Shown: positions 1 through 11,303 of the stretch, in pieces
How positions within the stretch are numbered: the first letter of the stretch is position 1
Layout of the letters: every line of letters starts with the position of its first letter
Source: Pelodera strongyloides
Taxonomy: Eukaryota; Nematoda; Chromadorea; Rhabditida; Rhabditidae
Assembly: GCA_036852015.1 (NCBI GenBank)
Contig: JAANDG010000572.1
Coordinates: forward strand, 30,025-94,024
Length of the DNA: 64,000 bases
Direction: 5' to 3'
The notes under the pieces: model-generated
Told to the model about the DNA's origin: nothing
Database searches by the model: none
Seen by the model: only the letters and a program-made list of their open reading frames with translations
Program-made: the position numbers and the translations under genes

Positions 1-250
1 CGCTCCATCTATCTATCTATTATAAGGATAAAATATATAGTAACAGGCTTACGTGCTTTGAAGGTAAAATTACACTACGCAGCTTACAATTAGAACCATA
101 GCACGATAGCCATGAAATGCGTTACAGATGTGCATACAGTAACTTTACAGTAACAGTTCATGTATATTTCATGGCTTCGTAGTGACGTCGAACAATAATC
201 AAAACTCCAAGCTAATTAACTATCGTCAAGAAACCAAAATCAATACTTAC

Positions 251-298
251 CCATCATCCGGGGCAGTGGGCATTGGATGTTTCTCACCGTTCGACATT
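251..298 (-). CDS. First coding exon of an unidentified gene, partial
   Basis: On the minus strand a TTTCAG acceptor (299-301) is followed one base later by an ATG at 297. The frame runs 15 codons plus two bases (MSNGEKHPMPTAPDDG) to a consensus GTAAGT donor at 250-245. An acceptor directly before an ATG is what a trans-spliced nematode 5' end looks like. The rest of the gene lies beyond the left edge. The short hydrophilic peptide does not identify a family. The start and donor are seen in the sequence; that this is a gene is inference from the paired splice signals. Confidence 0.5.
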
Positions 299-2045
299 CT
301 GAAATTACATTTACATAATATAATTATTAATATTTACTTACAATAATTAAGCCCAAATTCCTAGATAATTACAGGGCAACGAATAAAGGGCAATTTCGAA
401 AAAAATGCATAAATGCATACAAACTACATGGTAAATAAGCACATATAATAAGATCAATAGTCAATAACTAATATATATCAATAGAGCATTTAACTCAGAA
501 TAAATACACTGACACAAAAAATTCAATTTTAAAACTTTATTTCCAATGAAAGGCAGAACAATCCTCATACTAAGAATATACACACTACACCTAGTAAAGG
601 TAACAAGCAACCGTAAAAAAAGACTTTTAATGAGCAAGTTGATTAGGTAACGGAAATCATAATTCTAAATAAATAAAAAAACAATGAAACGGCAGTATTC
701 TAACAACACATAACTAGTGCACAAACAATAACTCTCTTATTAATTACATGTAAACAGAAACGTGTAGTGGTGGTGATGCTAAGAAACGAAACGGTGGTAA
801 ATGATCGAATACCCTTCAAAAACTCCAGAAAACTAGACTACTGTACTATTCACTACCTCCTAAAAACAAATAAAAAATAAAAATAACAGAAACCCTTGTA
901 AACGAGAACGAGAACAAATTTACAACGGCACCTATACATGATTACTCATTATTAACACGGCGCTTCATAAACAACTAAATATACTGAATAATGAAACGGA
1001 GACATTTTATCTGAACACTTGGCGCCTCTGCATGCCTTACACATTGAAAATAAAAAAGATTAAGATAAGAATAACTTACGTTTACACTTTGTATTCGACC
1101 AAATAAACTAATGCCGCAATAAAAAAATAACTGTCCGCGTCCAGGTTCGCTACTATCGACTAGATCTGAGTTTCATCTTACACAACAAAACATAAAGAAG
1201 CAAACAAAGGCTCAAAACAATGCAAGGCGCAAGGTCAAAAAAAAACTGGCCGGCAATTGACATTATTGACAATCATAGAGAAATAAAGAGAAGCCTAAAG
1301 ATTGTGCTTGAGATACAGATACAATCTATACTATACACACTACACTATTTAAAGAAAAAGAACGCGGATTAAAAAAAGCAAATACCAATGATGAAATTAC
1401 GAAATTCAGACGTGGACAGTTTAGCTCAATTTTAGTTTGAACGAACAAGAAGGAAAGACAGCCAGAGTCAGAGTTCATTTCAATTTCATTTCAACATCAT
1501 TTGACTTGGCCTCTTGACCAATCAATTGATTTGATAACACATTCTGTGACAGTGTGTAAAGTGATAATACAGAACGGCATTCGGCATGACTCACCCTCAG
1601 CTCACCATCACCAAACAGAAATAGGAGTTGGTTGTCGTGTCACATTGCAGACTGCATCACGTGAGCGAGTTGACAGAGAGGATCCTGCAAATGTGCAAAC
1701 TATCAACTATGACAGTAGAAGAGGCAATCGCTATATCGGTGGGGGGAGGATCAAAAAAATTAAAAGAAAACAAACAAAGCTAAATATATGCGACCAGCGA
1801 GGCACAAAAAGAAACTTTCATGTTGTTCGAAAATGAACGTTTCTGCTTGGCGTATGAATAGTATGATCACTTTGTTAGCTTAGAATATAAGCATAGTTAA
1901 CATTCAAAGAAACAATAGGGGCACATTTAATTTAGTCCACTAGAGCGCAAAAATAAGGGCATGGATTAAAAAATACAATTTCTTGGAGGAGTTGAAGGTG
2001 GTGGAATAAAAACACGCCGAAGAAAAAAAAGGAAGCTTAGCTTTC
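299..2045. other. AT-rich intergenic DNA, no gene seen
   Basis: This is AT-rich, low-complexity sequence between the 5' end of the gene at 251-298 and the first inverted-repeat element. Both strands have short open frames, including one of 111 codons starting at 1501, but none has a splice context or recognisable protein. It probably contains the promoter of the leftward gene, though I can point to no specific site. Confidence 0.5.
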
Positions 2046-2205
2046 TTAAAGCGAAATACCGGCCGGTTTTCGAAACGAATCGTGGACAACTAAATTCCTA
2101 CGACTTTACGCTAGGTTACTCGAATTTAATGTTCATTTGCATAAATTGCATAAAAATGCTGGTCTACTCGATGTGTTTCAAAAACGGGCCGGTGTTTCGC
2201 TTTAA
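2046..2205. mobile_element. Family A MITE (TTAA-flanked, TIR AGCGAAATACCGGCC)
   Basis: A short element has near-perfect terminal inverted repeats (AGCGAAATACCGGCCGG at the left; its reverse complement, slightly diverged, at the right) between TTAA sites. The interior is AT-rich and includes CGTGGACAACT and a TTTGCATAA-rich part shared with copies at 3789, 5196, 16516, 18936, 43377 and 53705. It encodes no protein. The TTAA target and short TIRs suggest a non-autonomous piggyBac-type element. Confidence 0.8.
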
Positions 2206-3788
2206 CAGGCTTCTCCCACAGTCTCACGCTGTGAATGCGGGAGCGGGAGCACACACCCTTCACTAGACAAAACAAAATTCATCAAAGAAAATATTCATCA
2301 AACTCATTGAATAAAAAGGGGAAAAGAACGGCATTTCCCTGAATGAATTGTTATTTTGTGATTAAACATCATTACTGTAACTTTATGCTAAAATTCAAAG
2401 ATTTAAGAATTCAAGACAAATTGGGAGTTAGCAAAATCGATAAACTATATAGCTCTTCGCCTTCGCTTCTTACGTCACTAAAGTTAAAATCATAAAGCGT
2501 AGTTTTCGTAATACCTTTCTCCAAATAAATACTAATATCAAAACGTATGACTCTATGCTTTGTGAATTGTGAGTGACTGATACGGCTACAGTAAGGTGAG
2601 GAGTCTAGAGCCGCTACAAAAAAATCAATATACAGTATATAAGGAGGAAAAAGGAAAAACGGCAAATTGCGGTGGTGAAATGACATGTCAAAACGGCGAC
2701 CAGAAAATACCGGATGGGAAGCTGAGTGCCCGAGGAGAGAGTGTGTATTCGGTAGAGATGCAGAGAGCAAGAGACTGTAGACTGTAGACTGTGCACGCAA
2801 AAGGCACAGAAAGGCACAGTAAAGGGATAGAGATGGTCTTGAAATGAGGGCCTTTGGGAGACGAAAACGGAAAATCACGGAAAACGAACGGGGGAAAAGG
2901 AAAACACCTGAGAGATCGGAAGAAGTGACGCGATGAAGGAAGCATACTTTGAAGGGTCGAAACTCGAATATAAAAAGAAAATATGCGTTACACATAACCA
3001 GACGCGCCGCCTGAGGCGTCTTTCACAGGCTAAAATGCAGGAACATCAGTGAACACACTTATGCGAAACGTTTGCAACGTATCTTGAAAAATCATGAATT
3101 AAGACTTCGCTTGTTCAGTACGGGGCTTGGGCTCTCCTTTTATAGCCTTTAGATATTCAAATTTTCGTTGCGTTCACACGTGAATTCAAATAAAAAAGAA
3201 AACTCTCCTCCTTTATATAATAAGATTAGTAGATCAGAAATCAGAACGCAGATCGCATCAATTAATCCATTGACACAATTAATCAGGTAACAGTAACCCT
3301 GACAGAAAATATGAGACTAAAACTGTAAATAAAATAAATGAAACAAACAGGGAATCTCAACCTCAACTCAACTCACTGATAAAGATAAATTCCAAATTTT
3401 CAAGCAAATTACTCTCTAATCTAATCGACAAAATAAGACAAGCAAAAACTGATCGATATCAGTATCAGTAAACTGATTTGCAATTAGTCATAAGTGAAAC
3501 TGATACGAGACATACGGTAAAAGTTCCATATTTAGATTTTAATAAAATACAAGTTAGAAATACTGGATCGATAGTAGTGTAGTAGAGATTATGCGCCGCC
3601 GCCGAGCATCGCCGAAAACAATATACTCTAAAAAGCTACCGAAATTGCAAGCAAGGCATATGAAATAAAGAAAGACGCCCACGAGTGAGCGAACATAAGC
3701 GACAATTGGGCAAACATGTGCATAGAAAGAAAATAGACAAAATAGTGATAATGATCATAGTAAACAATATTAATAGATAACATTAACA
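2206..3788. other. Intergenic DNA with one dispersed repeat, no gene seen
   Basis: This lies between two Family A elements, in the 3' flank of the DNAJC11 gene. A minus-strand open frame of 194 codons (2411-2995) has no recognisable domain and overlaps a purine-rich tract (about 2636-2960), so I treat it as chance. A dispersed repeat at 2998-3096 is described separately. Confidence 0.5.
2998..3096 (+). repeat. Dispersed repeat M, copy 1
   Basis: About 100 bases starting with a GC-rich dyad (GCCGCCTGAGGCG) and ending in GAAACGTTTGCAACG match, in reverse complement, the stretch at 30541-30640 inside a PTR intron. Both copies end in CTTGAAAAAT. There are no clear inverted ends and no coding capacity, so the type of element is unknown. 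Confidence 0.6.
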
Positions 3789-3979
3789 TTAAAGCGAAAT
3801 ACCGGCCGGTTTTTGAAACGCAATGCGTACACTTGCTTTGCTTTCTTATGCAGCCTATGCAAATTAGCAAAAATTTGAATAAAAACTATATTCACCCAAT
3901 TAGACACCACTTTGCATAAATGCATTGGAATGCAAGTACTTAAGATGCGTTTCAAAAACCGGCCGGTATTTCGCTTTAA
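3789..3979. mobile_element. Family A MITE
   Basis: Both TIRs are intact (AGCGAAATACCGGCCGGTTT at the left, its complement at the right) between TTAA sites. The interior is a diverged version with CAATGCGTACACTTG and a long TTTGCATAAATGC. It lies about 130 bases beyond the stop codon of the leftward DNAJC11 gene and could be transcribed into its 3' end. Confidence 0.85.
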
Positions 3980-4112
3980 CATCAAAGATTGTCAATGAGC
4001 AACAATAAACCAATAACCAAAACTAATACACTAACCAACCGGTTTATATTCATGAAGATGTCGATCCGTGATGATTTGGCATAGACAGCTTGTGTGCTAA
4101 AATCGTTATGAT

Positions 4113-7100
4113 TCACAAAGTATTCACATATTTCGCTTGCAGATGCATATTTGATTCTGTTGGGAGCAAAATAAATGAACACGAACACCTAATAAAATAA
4201 TATACAATATACAACAGAACAGGTGCAACTTTCGTAATAATAATGATAATGAACAAATATGGTAACAATAAAATAATAATTAATAATGAAAATAATGAAA
4301 AATAATGATAATGAAAAATTATAGTAACAATAAACTAATAAAATAATAATAAACTAACCTCTAACTGGAATGAGCAAAGGCATTTCATCGGGAATGGTTA
4401 CAGCATGTGCTTCCTCTCTAAACAAATAGCGAACGTGCAACATTTTGGCATCTCCTGGACAAGGGTCGTAGAACCCAGGCAGTTGGCTCTGAAAAAAACA
4501 TGAAAATTGAAAATAGAGAAACACTGCATCTTGGATTGAGTTGCAATGTTCCAGATTCAACTTGTCAAGATGCTGGCACATCAAATGTATGCGTCATACT
4601 ACACGGCCAATATGAGCGGGTGCGCAAAAAAGTAACTAAATCGACAGAAGAATTGTACCAAGCATCAAAACACCCTCTCCAACCTACGTAAACCAGTGGC
4701 CGGTACGGTTCCAATAAAATTTACCGCTGGGATAGGTTACATGCGTCTGGTGTCTCCTTTTAAGCGTGCTCTCTCGCTTTTTCTGCTTTTGACAGGCAGC
4801 GAGAGAAAGCTGAGAGAGCACGCTAAACAGGATTCTCCTGTAACCTACAACAGCAGTAATTTTTTGTGGAACCGGCCCGTGACTCGACTCGGAGACCGCA
4901 TTCGTACGGTACCAGCAGTACCCGTACTCGGTATCGTTAAATTTAATTATAAATTGTTCAATATAACCCTTATGCTTCCAGTGTGCTCAGGTGCTGGTCT
5001 TAAAAACTAGAAGGCTCTCCCTCTCAAGTCTCAAAAAGTTCAACGCCCCACCTTGACCGAGTAAATCCTCAATTGCGAGTCGTTGACCATTGACTGTAGT
5101 GGAATTGTCACATCAATTGTGCGGTCTCCAGCAAGGGGATAGGCAGCCGAGCCAGACAGGGCACATTGGCCGTATCTAGGTGATAATAACAGCAATTAAA
5201 GCGAAATACCGGCGGTTTTTTGGAACACATCGTGGGGAACTGAATTTTTACGTATTTATGCTAATTTGCTCATACTCGATTTTTAATTTGCGTAAGGATT
5301 CTGGTGTACTGGAAGTGTAGTGTTTCAAAAACCGACCGATATTTCGCTTTAAACAATAACACAGGTGTACAAGCCTAGGTGTCATGGTGACAATTTACAA
5401 TAATCACAGCAATTAAGGAACACCACATTTGTAAATCTGTAAATGAGACAAGCCATACAAGTAAACTCCGTTATGCATGCAATACTGCTGACAAACTGGG
5501 GATATCAATATCAGCATAATATGGTATTTGGCATCGCTACTGAATAGCGGAGTCAATTCCATTCATAAAGAATCCGAAAAAAATCAATAAACTGAAAAGG
5601 TAGCCTATTCTCACCTGGCTTCCAGAATAACCAATCCGTGTCTGTTTTCTTCGTCTCTTTTAATTCTCTCAGCAGTTGGGCGCATTAAATTGATAACCTG
5701 AATACAAATACAACTAAAACGCAAAATCATAAACCAAGTGAACCTAGACACGATTTCACCAAATAAACACAATAAAAAATAAGGACAATACTTTAATATG
5801 CAGTATAGCTGTATGAACAAAACCTTCAGCATAAACCATAAATAATAAAGTTGAAGTACAAACTACAGAAAAAAACCAACCCTTTGACTTTCCTCCAGCC
5901 GGGCCTGATCCACATCTCTATCGTGTGTGTTATCCTCAAACACCGACATAAATCGGTCCCACGTTGATCGGAAGATAGCCTTGGCAGCCTACAAAAGATA
6001 TATGATGAAATTAACATCACTATTTTTATCTTCAGGTACACGAAATCATTTACTTACAAGAAAGCGAAACTTCGAAACGAAACAAACAACAATCCTCAAA
6101 AAATACATATACTTCGTTGAGCCTATTAATTATGAGAGGTTTTAATTATAAGTTCTTTATCCAACATTTCTATAAATAACCAAAAAAATAGCCAATTACA
6201 TAAAACTTACATGGAATGTAACAAAAGGAACCACGACTCCCAATAAAGCAGACCGGGCCAATTCTTCTTTATCGTCACACAAAACAATCTGCCATTCAAA
6301 TGAAGAGTGACCACTTTTCACCCTGAAAGGAACAAACTCATATTCAAGTTAATTAATTAACTCACGCAGTACTTGGACCTACGAAAAAACCAACTAGACG
6401 ATTTTAAAAAACCTTTTAATGAAATAATGAAACATCCATGCTGTACAGTTCTGCAACGAACAAAAAGGTGGACACATAAGAAATGGGAAAATAGTGAAAA
6501 GACTTCTCATTTGGAAACAAGCAATAAAATGCGTATACCATTCTTACAGAAAATAGGAATAATAAGCTCCGCGTCGTTTGACTCTATCTGACAGATCTGA
6601 TTCATATTTCAAAATTTGACAAAAGTACGCTTTGGATACGGATTTGCCACCCTTTTTTGCTCACAAAATGATGCTACAAGCATTCTAATGATTCTAGAAA
6701 ACTAACTCACTTAAACTTCGCGATCAACGTGCACGAAGGAAATGAGAACGATAATGCGCATCCTGCTCTTGAAAATCTTGAAATACGACGTTCGTACTGA
6801 ACAGAGGGAGAGATGCCTGGAAACATTACAATCATCAATGAGAATTGAGAAATATAATGAAATATTATACTTTCTATTCTATTGGCGAGACGATAATCTT
6901 AACGTCTTAATTTAAAAGAAATGTCATTTAAATTAATCGATATTTTGCATGCTAAAAAAGTTTACACAGAACCAGACTCGTTGAAGATTACCAACGATGG
7001 TAAAGTAGCTCAAAAACATAAAAATAGCAACAAAGTCAGTGTAAATAACGCACCAAACATTCCAATTTGACAGGAAATCTCCGAAAAAGAGTCGTGTTCC

Positions 7101-10100
7101 ACACTTCGACTAATGTAAACTCCGCGCACGTTAGGGTTAGAAGGGGACAACTGAATACGATGAGCCAATCAATCAGCTAATCAGCTTTCCAACAAAACAC
7201 AACAATTAACCTTTGTGTATTTAATCGACAAACTGTGCGTGTACATTTTTGTGTGCGTAATAAATATTACTATTATTAATACAGGTCCCAAATACACAAT
7301 ATCGAAATGTGTATGTACTACATACAAATATCCATACTGTCAAATCAAGTGATTACTTATTTCAAAAAAAAAATCATGTTTCAGTTCCAATATCAAAATG
7401 TTTCAAAGTAAGCTAAAAATTTAGAAGTAAGGATGGTGACATTGATCCCACCACCACCACCCCAGCCGTTCGATGTGCCGATAACTGCTATAAATTCATC
7501 ACAACTCATGGAACTATAACTCACAGTAAAATTGAAAACCGCTTTGGGCTGATTATTCTCCGTGTGCACCAATGTGGTTGTCATTGCTGATTGTACAGGG
7601 GTGAAGTTTAAAATTATGCTTCCTTGCCAACGGAGCCGCAGACGCATCGAGTAAACTAAAATGCATAATGTAATAAATAATAATATTTTATCCACTCACA
7701 TCTCCGAATTCCAAATCCACGTCTAACTTCTGTAATTTTGATCATTTTCATCGCCACAAAACATGAAAATTGAAACTGCTTATTACTAACTCCAGTAGTG
7801 ATAATTGATAATTACGTCTAATTGTCACAAGTCAACGACACAAAGCCTTAGATAAAACAAAATGAAGATCCCTTACTAAGTGTCAGTGTGGGCATCACAA
7901 TCCCTTGCAAGTTCATATATTGAAGGGAAGGTTGGATGATGACCGCTCCGTTTTGGAAGATATTCCTCGCAAGTCTACATGTCAGACTAAAACTGTCGGC
8001 CGAAATCGAGGCGGTTGTCTGAATAACAAAATAAAATATTTTGAGGACTCGCAAGCGGGAGCGGGAGCGAACACTGCATAATGCAAAATACCAAACATAT
8101 TATCCTATCTCCTTATACCTTAATGATAATAATAATAATAATTTATAACATCACAAATACAAAGATGCACACAGAAACATATATAATTTAAAAAAAAATT
8201 AAGACAGCAAAACGGGAACAAGGGACTTCGGACTTGAGAAAAGGTGAGCGGAAGTTCTGATTTTGGGGCATCTAACTCTCACAAAACCTTGCACGGCTTT
8301 AGAAAAAAAAACAGAAGAAGCATGAAACGACGAAACAAAACTAACACATGCCAATGAGAAAATTAAAATAACTACTTACTAACGCTACAAGACTAGAGGT
8401 AAACGGAAACGGGTAAACCTTCCATAAAAGAGACCAAAAGAGTGTTCCAAGTTCTACAACAAAACTCACATCAATATTCGTTTGTCCGGCAGATTTCTTC
8501 CAAACTGCACTCACGGAACCATCTCCACGCCCGTTACCCGCTTTCACACGTCCTATAATTTGTTTTGATTTCATAGCACATGATTTATTTGAAGTAAACG
8601 TGCGCAATTAACGTCGAATCAAAGTAAAATAGCAAGGAAGAAATGAAGGTAAAAATACTTGACAAAGTAATAACTAACCACTTAAACCAATTCGATCGGT
8701 ACCAGTAAGCGTGCATTCCACACTTTGCGAGATAGCAACACCCAGCAATTGAGGACCATAACTGAAAATAAAAACCATACACCTGAGGCCGTATTCACCA
8801 ACACACAGGGAGTCCTACCTACCTAGGCTCACGAACGCTCTGAATCTTTTCTGCTCTCGCACTCTCTACGCACTCTTTAGCTACCTGGGGAGGTCAGGAA
8901 AGGCCCACTGCGTGTTGGTGAATACGGCCCTCTGCCAATGAGCCGCCGGAACGGATAAGCTATGCTATGTCTAGGGAGGAAAAATAATTAATACGGGAAA
9001 CAAGGTGTGGAATAGTGAAAACGAACATATACAATTCTCAAAAGCGCTTCATGGACCGGCCGGTACCGGTGTGTTCGTTTTAAATATAAGATAGCTTACC
9101 TATCCTCCGGATCCTCTTGAAATAAACCGGCCAGTGATGTTTTGCAGACAAAAGCAGTCTGAAATAAAACAAAAAACGTAAATGAAAAGAGATAGTCGAA
9201 TGTGGGCGCCCTCATAAACCAATAAACGGTCAGGATATAAATCGATTTATGATTCATTGAAAAAGGCTTACCGATGGGTGAATTCTTGTGAGCATGATCT
9301 CATTCTCACGTAAACGTTGCAAGAATTCGTATTCACGACGAATGTTTTCAGGGTTAGCCGATCTAAAAGAAAATAGTTAGGAAAGGAACACACATGTCGA
9401 TAACGTTGAGACGATATTACACAACATAGTCAAACCCTAAACCTTAAAATTCAACCCCAGGCTCTGTCTGACATTTGACACGCATTAATAACCACTCTTG
9501 ATGGAGCCCTGTGTATCTAAGTGAGCCCACGACAGAGTACGAGTAAACAGTGGCAGATCGGCAGTCAGAACCAAACACTACTTCATTAAACTTCAATCTC
9601 AGTTTCACTTCAAAGACCAACCTCGTAACAAGCTCCCATCCTTGAGTGTCCAAACCCTGGAGACCAAGAGCGTCGTAAATGGCTCTTTGCTTTGGGTCCG
9701 TGAGTACTACAAAATGTACAAAAAGCAATAAATGATATTGGTAACTAACTTTAAGGCCGCAAAGTAAAGTAACCATCATTCAAGTTCTGTTAGATACAGG
9801 TTGCGATTAGTTCGGTGCGAAAGTGTAACATGTTAACAAATATAATACTATACCATAGATAAACCGTACCTTCATGAGCACGAAGTAACTTCACGAAAAC
9901 CTTCTCAGCGTCTCGTTTGTCATCATCGTTCATATGCCGGTCGGGATGAAAGATAAGACACTTCTTTCGATACGCCTTCGTGATTTCCTCGTCAGTTGCC
10001 TAAAAAGAAACGTTAAATGGAATACGAACTCAAACCGAGAATGCACACAAACTGCGCAATTTGAGCAATGGTGTACTTTCCAGCAGACTGGTTTACTATG

Positions 10101-10520
10101 GAAGGAGTAAAGTTTGAGTTTAATTTTCATTTAACTGGAAAACTGTTTTTTTTCTAAATGGGGAACATACATTCTAGTAATATAGGTATAGGTTAACATC
10201 AAAAAGGTACGTACATATTCCCTTTAAGCGTCTTGACTGAACAAGTTAACAGAGTATTTAGTATCAAACATGACAATTTAACGCAAAAATCCCTTTGAGC
10301 CTACATCTTAATGACTATGTTTCAGTTAATCATTCTTCAATGATTTTTTTTCTTATAGCTCAGTATTCTATATTATTACCTTATTTCTTATTGTTTGTTT
10401 TTATTGACTTACATCACGGGGTACGTTGAGGATTGCATAAAAGTCGATTTCCTCCTCCTCGTCTAGAAGGAGACCTTGATCTCCATCCCCACACAAAGAG
10501 CTACCCGAAGACACTGACAT
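4113..10520 (-). CDS. DNAJC11: DNAJC11 orthologue (J-domain mitochondrial co-chaperone), 17 exons, 571 aa
   Basis: Exons: 10413-10520, 9870-9999, 9622-9706, 9272-9362, 9100-9158, 8679-8761, 8470-8552, 7877-8018, 7525-7655, 7054-7150, 6711-6816, 6211-6322, 5881-5988, 5615-5697, 5052-5175, 4359-4488, 4113-4156. All phases agree, and 571 aa is close to human DNAJC11. An N-terminal J domain has HPD at residues 54-56. Family blocks follow: GWELVTR, the beta-rich middle ([11 protein letters not shown]) and the C-terminal DNAJC11 domain ([24 protein letters not shown]). The known family protein sits on mitochondria with the MICOS/SAM machinery and presents clients to Hsp70. An acceptor (TATTTTCAG) lies about 25 bases before the ATG, consistent with trans-splicing. 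Introns carry a Family A MITE (5196-5352), a Family D element (8785-8932) and a Family A fragment near 9050. No alternative family fits. Confidence 0.93.
4205..4358. repeat. TAATAA-rich microsatellite-like tract
   Basis: A run of degenerate TAATAATGA and AATAATAA units fills the last intron of the DNAJC11 gene. It has no coding capacity. Confidence 0.6.
5196..5352. mobile_element. Family A MITE in DNAJC11 intron
   Basis: A TTAA-flanked copy with the left end AGCGAAATACCGGCGG (one base of the GGCCGG core lost) and a diverged right TIR. It lies between exons 14 and 15 of the minus-strand DNAJC11 gene, 20 bases upstream of the exon 15 acceptor. Confidence 0.8.
8785..8932. mobile_element. Family D inverted-repeat element in DNAJC11 intron
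   Basis: It has 25-base inverted ends: GAGGCCGTATTCACCAACAC at the left, and GTGTTGGTGAATACGGCCCTC at the right. The interior includes CTCTGAATCTTTTCTGCTCTCGCACTC. Copies lie at 48184-48315 and 48556-48674. No TTAA flank is present, so this family is distinct from A. Its left end is 24 bases upstream of the exon 6 acceptor. Confidence 0.8.
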
Positions 10521-10866
10521 GATGACACATTCACTGCAACCTCCTGAAAATATTCGATAGTTTATGGATATTGAGAGCACGAGGAGGCGCCCGTAGCCGA
10601 TTAGGGTCCGAGGCAGGAAGGGGAAATCGGTGCGCGACTTGGTTTTATTTATTATTATATTGTTTATTATTATTATCATTATTATTCATTGTTATTTATT
10701 AAACTAATTAAAGAACACATCAAAGTGAGAATCGAACTCGAACAATCGAAAATGAGAAAAAATCAGACATATATGAATACTTTATTCAGTGTACACCGAA
10801 GTAAAGCGGAAGACAAACCAATTTCAGACGACAGATTGCATGTAATGATGTAATAGCATAGGATGG
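10521..10866. promoter_or_regulatory. 5' flank of DNAJC11, no specific site
   Basis: This is the presumed promoter side of the leftward DNAJC11 gene. It contains the predicted spliced-leader acceptor (TTTTCAG, minus strand, about 10545) and a TTATTATTATT run. No core promoter motif can be assigned. Confidence 0.35.
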
Positions 10867-11303
10867 TTTTAGGGCGCGTTCGGGTTGCTCTTTCCGAAAG
10901 AGAAAGAGGCAAAAACCCCGTTCGGGTTGGACCTTTCCGAAAGGATTTAATGCTTTGTGAAAGTGAAAAGTACAGTACACACTTTCCGTGAACACGCAGG
11001 GGTTTTCGTTTTAAGATTTGAATCGATTTAATTGTGCACTGTGCATTTCCTTCCGGTCTTGTGCACGTTCTGCCATGTGCCTGCGGGCAGGTCGGCGGTC
11101 GGGAAAAAATACAATGCCGAAATTGTGCACAAGTGCGCAGACCGTGCACATTCAAATAAAAAATAAAACCCCTGCGTGTTCACGGAAAGTGTGTACTGTA
11201 CTTTTGCCTTTCACAAAGCATTAAATCCTTTCGGAAAGGTCCAACCCGAACGGGGTTTTTGCCTCTTTCTCTTTCGGAAAGAGCAACCCGAACCCGCCCT
11301 AAA
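10867..11303. mobile_element. Fold-back element, about 437 bp, arms >120 bp
   Basis: The left arm starts TTTTAGGGCGCGTTCGGGTT, and the right arm ends with the complement, AACCCGAACCCGCCCTAAA. The arms share AGAGAAAGAGGCAAAAACCCC, CCTTTCCGAAAGGATTTAATGC and AGTACAGTACACACTTTCCG in inverted order, so it is one large palindrome around 11086 with a GC-rich centre. Open frames inside it are only palindrome shadows. It has no TTAA flank and resembles a MITE or foldback transposon. Confidence 0.8.

Noticed and set aside
1501..1836. Plus-strand open frame of 111 codons
   Set aside because: No family resemblance, no splice or leader context, in AT-rich intergenic DNA.
2411..2995. Minus-strand open frame of 194 codons
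   Set aside because: Composition follows a purine-rich tract on the opposite strand (Phe/Ser/Leu-rich); no domain and no splice signals.
7395..7490. Possible extra DNAJC11 exon (minus strand)
   Set aside because: Flanking exons 9 and 10 join in phase and align continuously with the family; no good donor exists.
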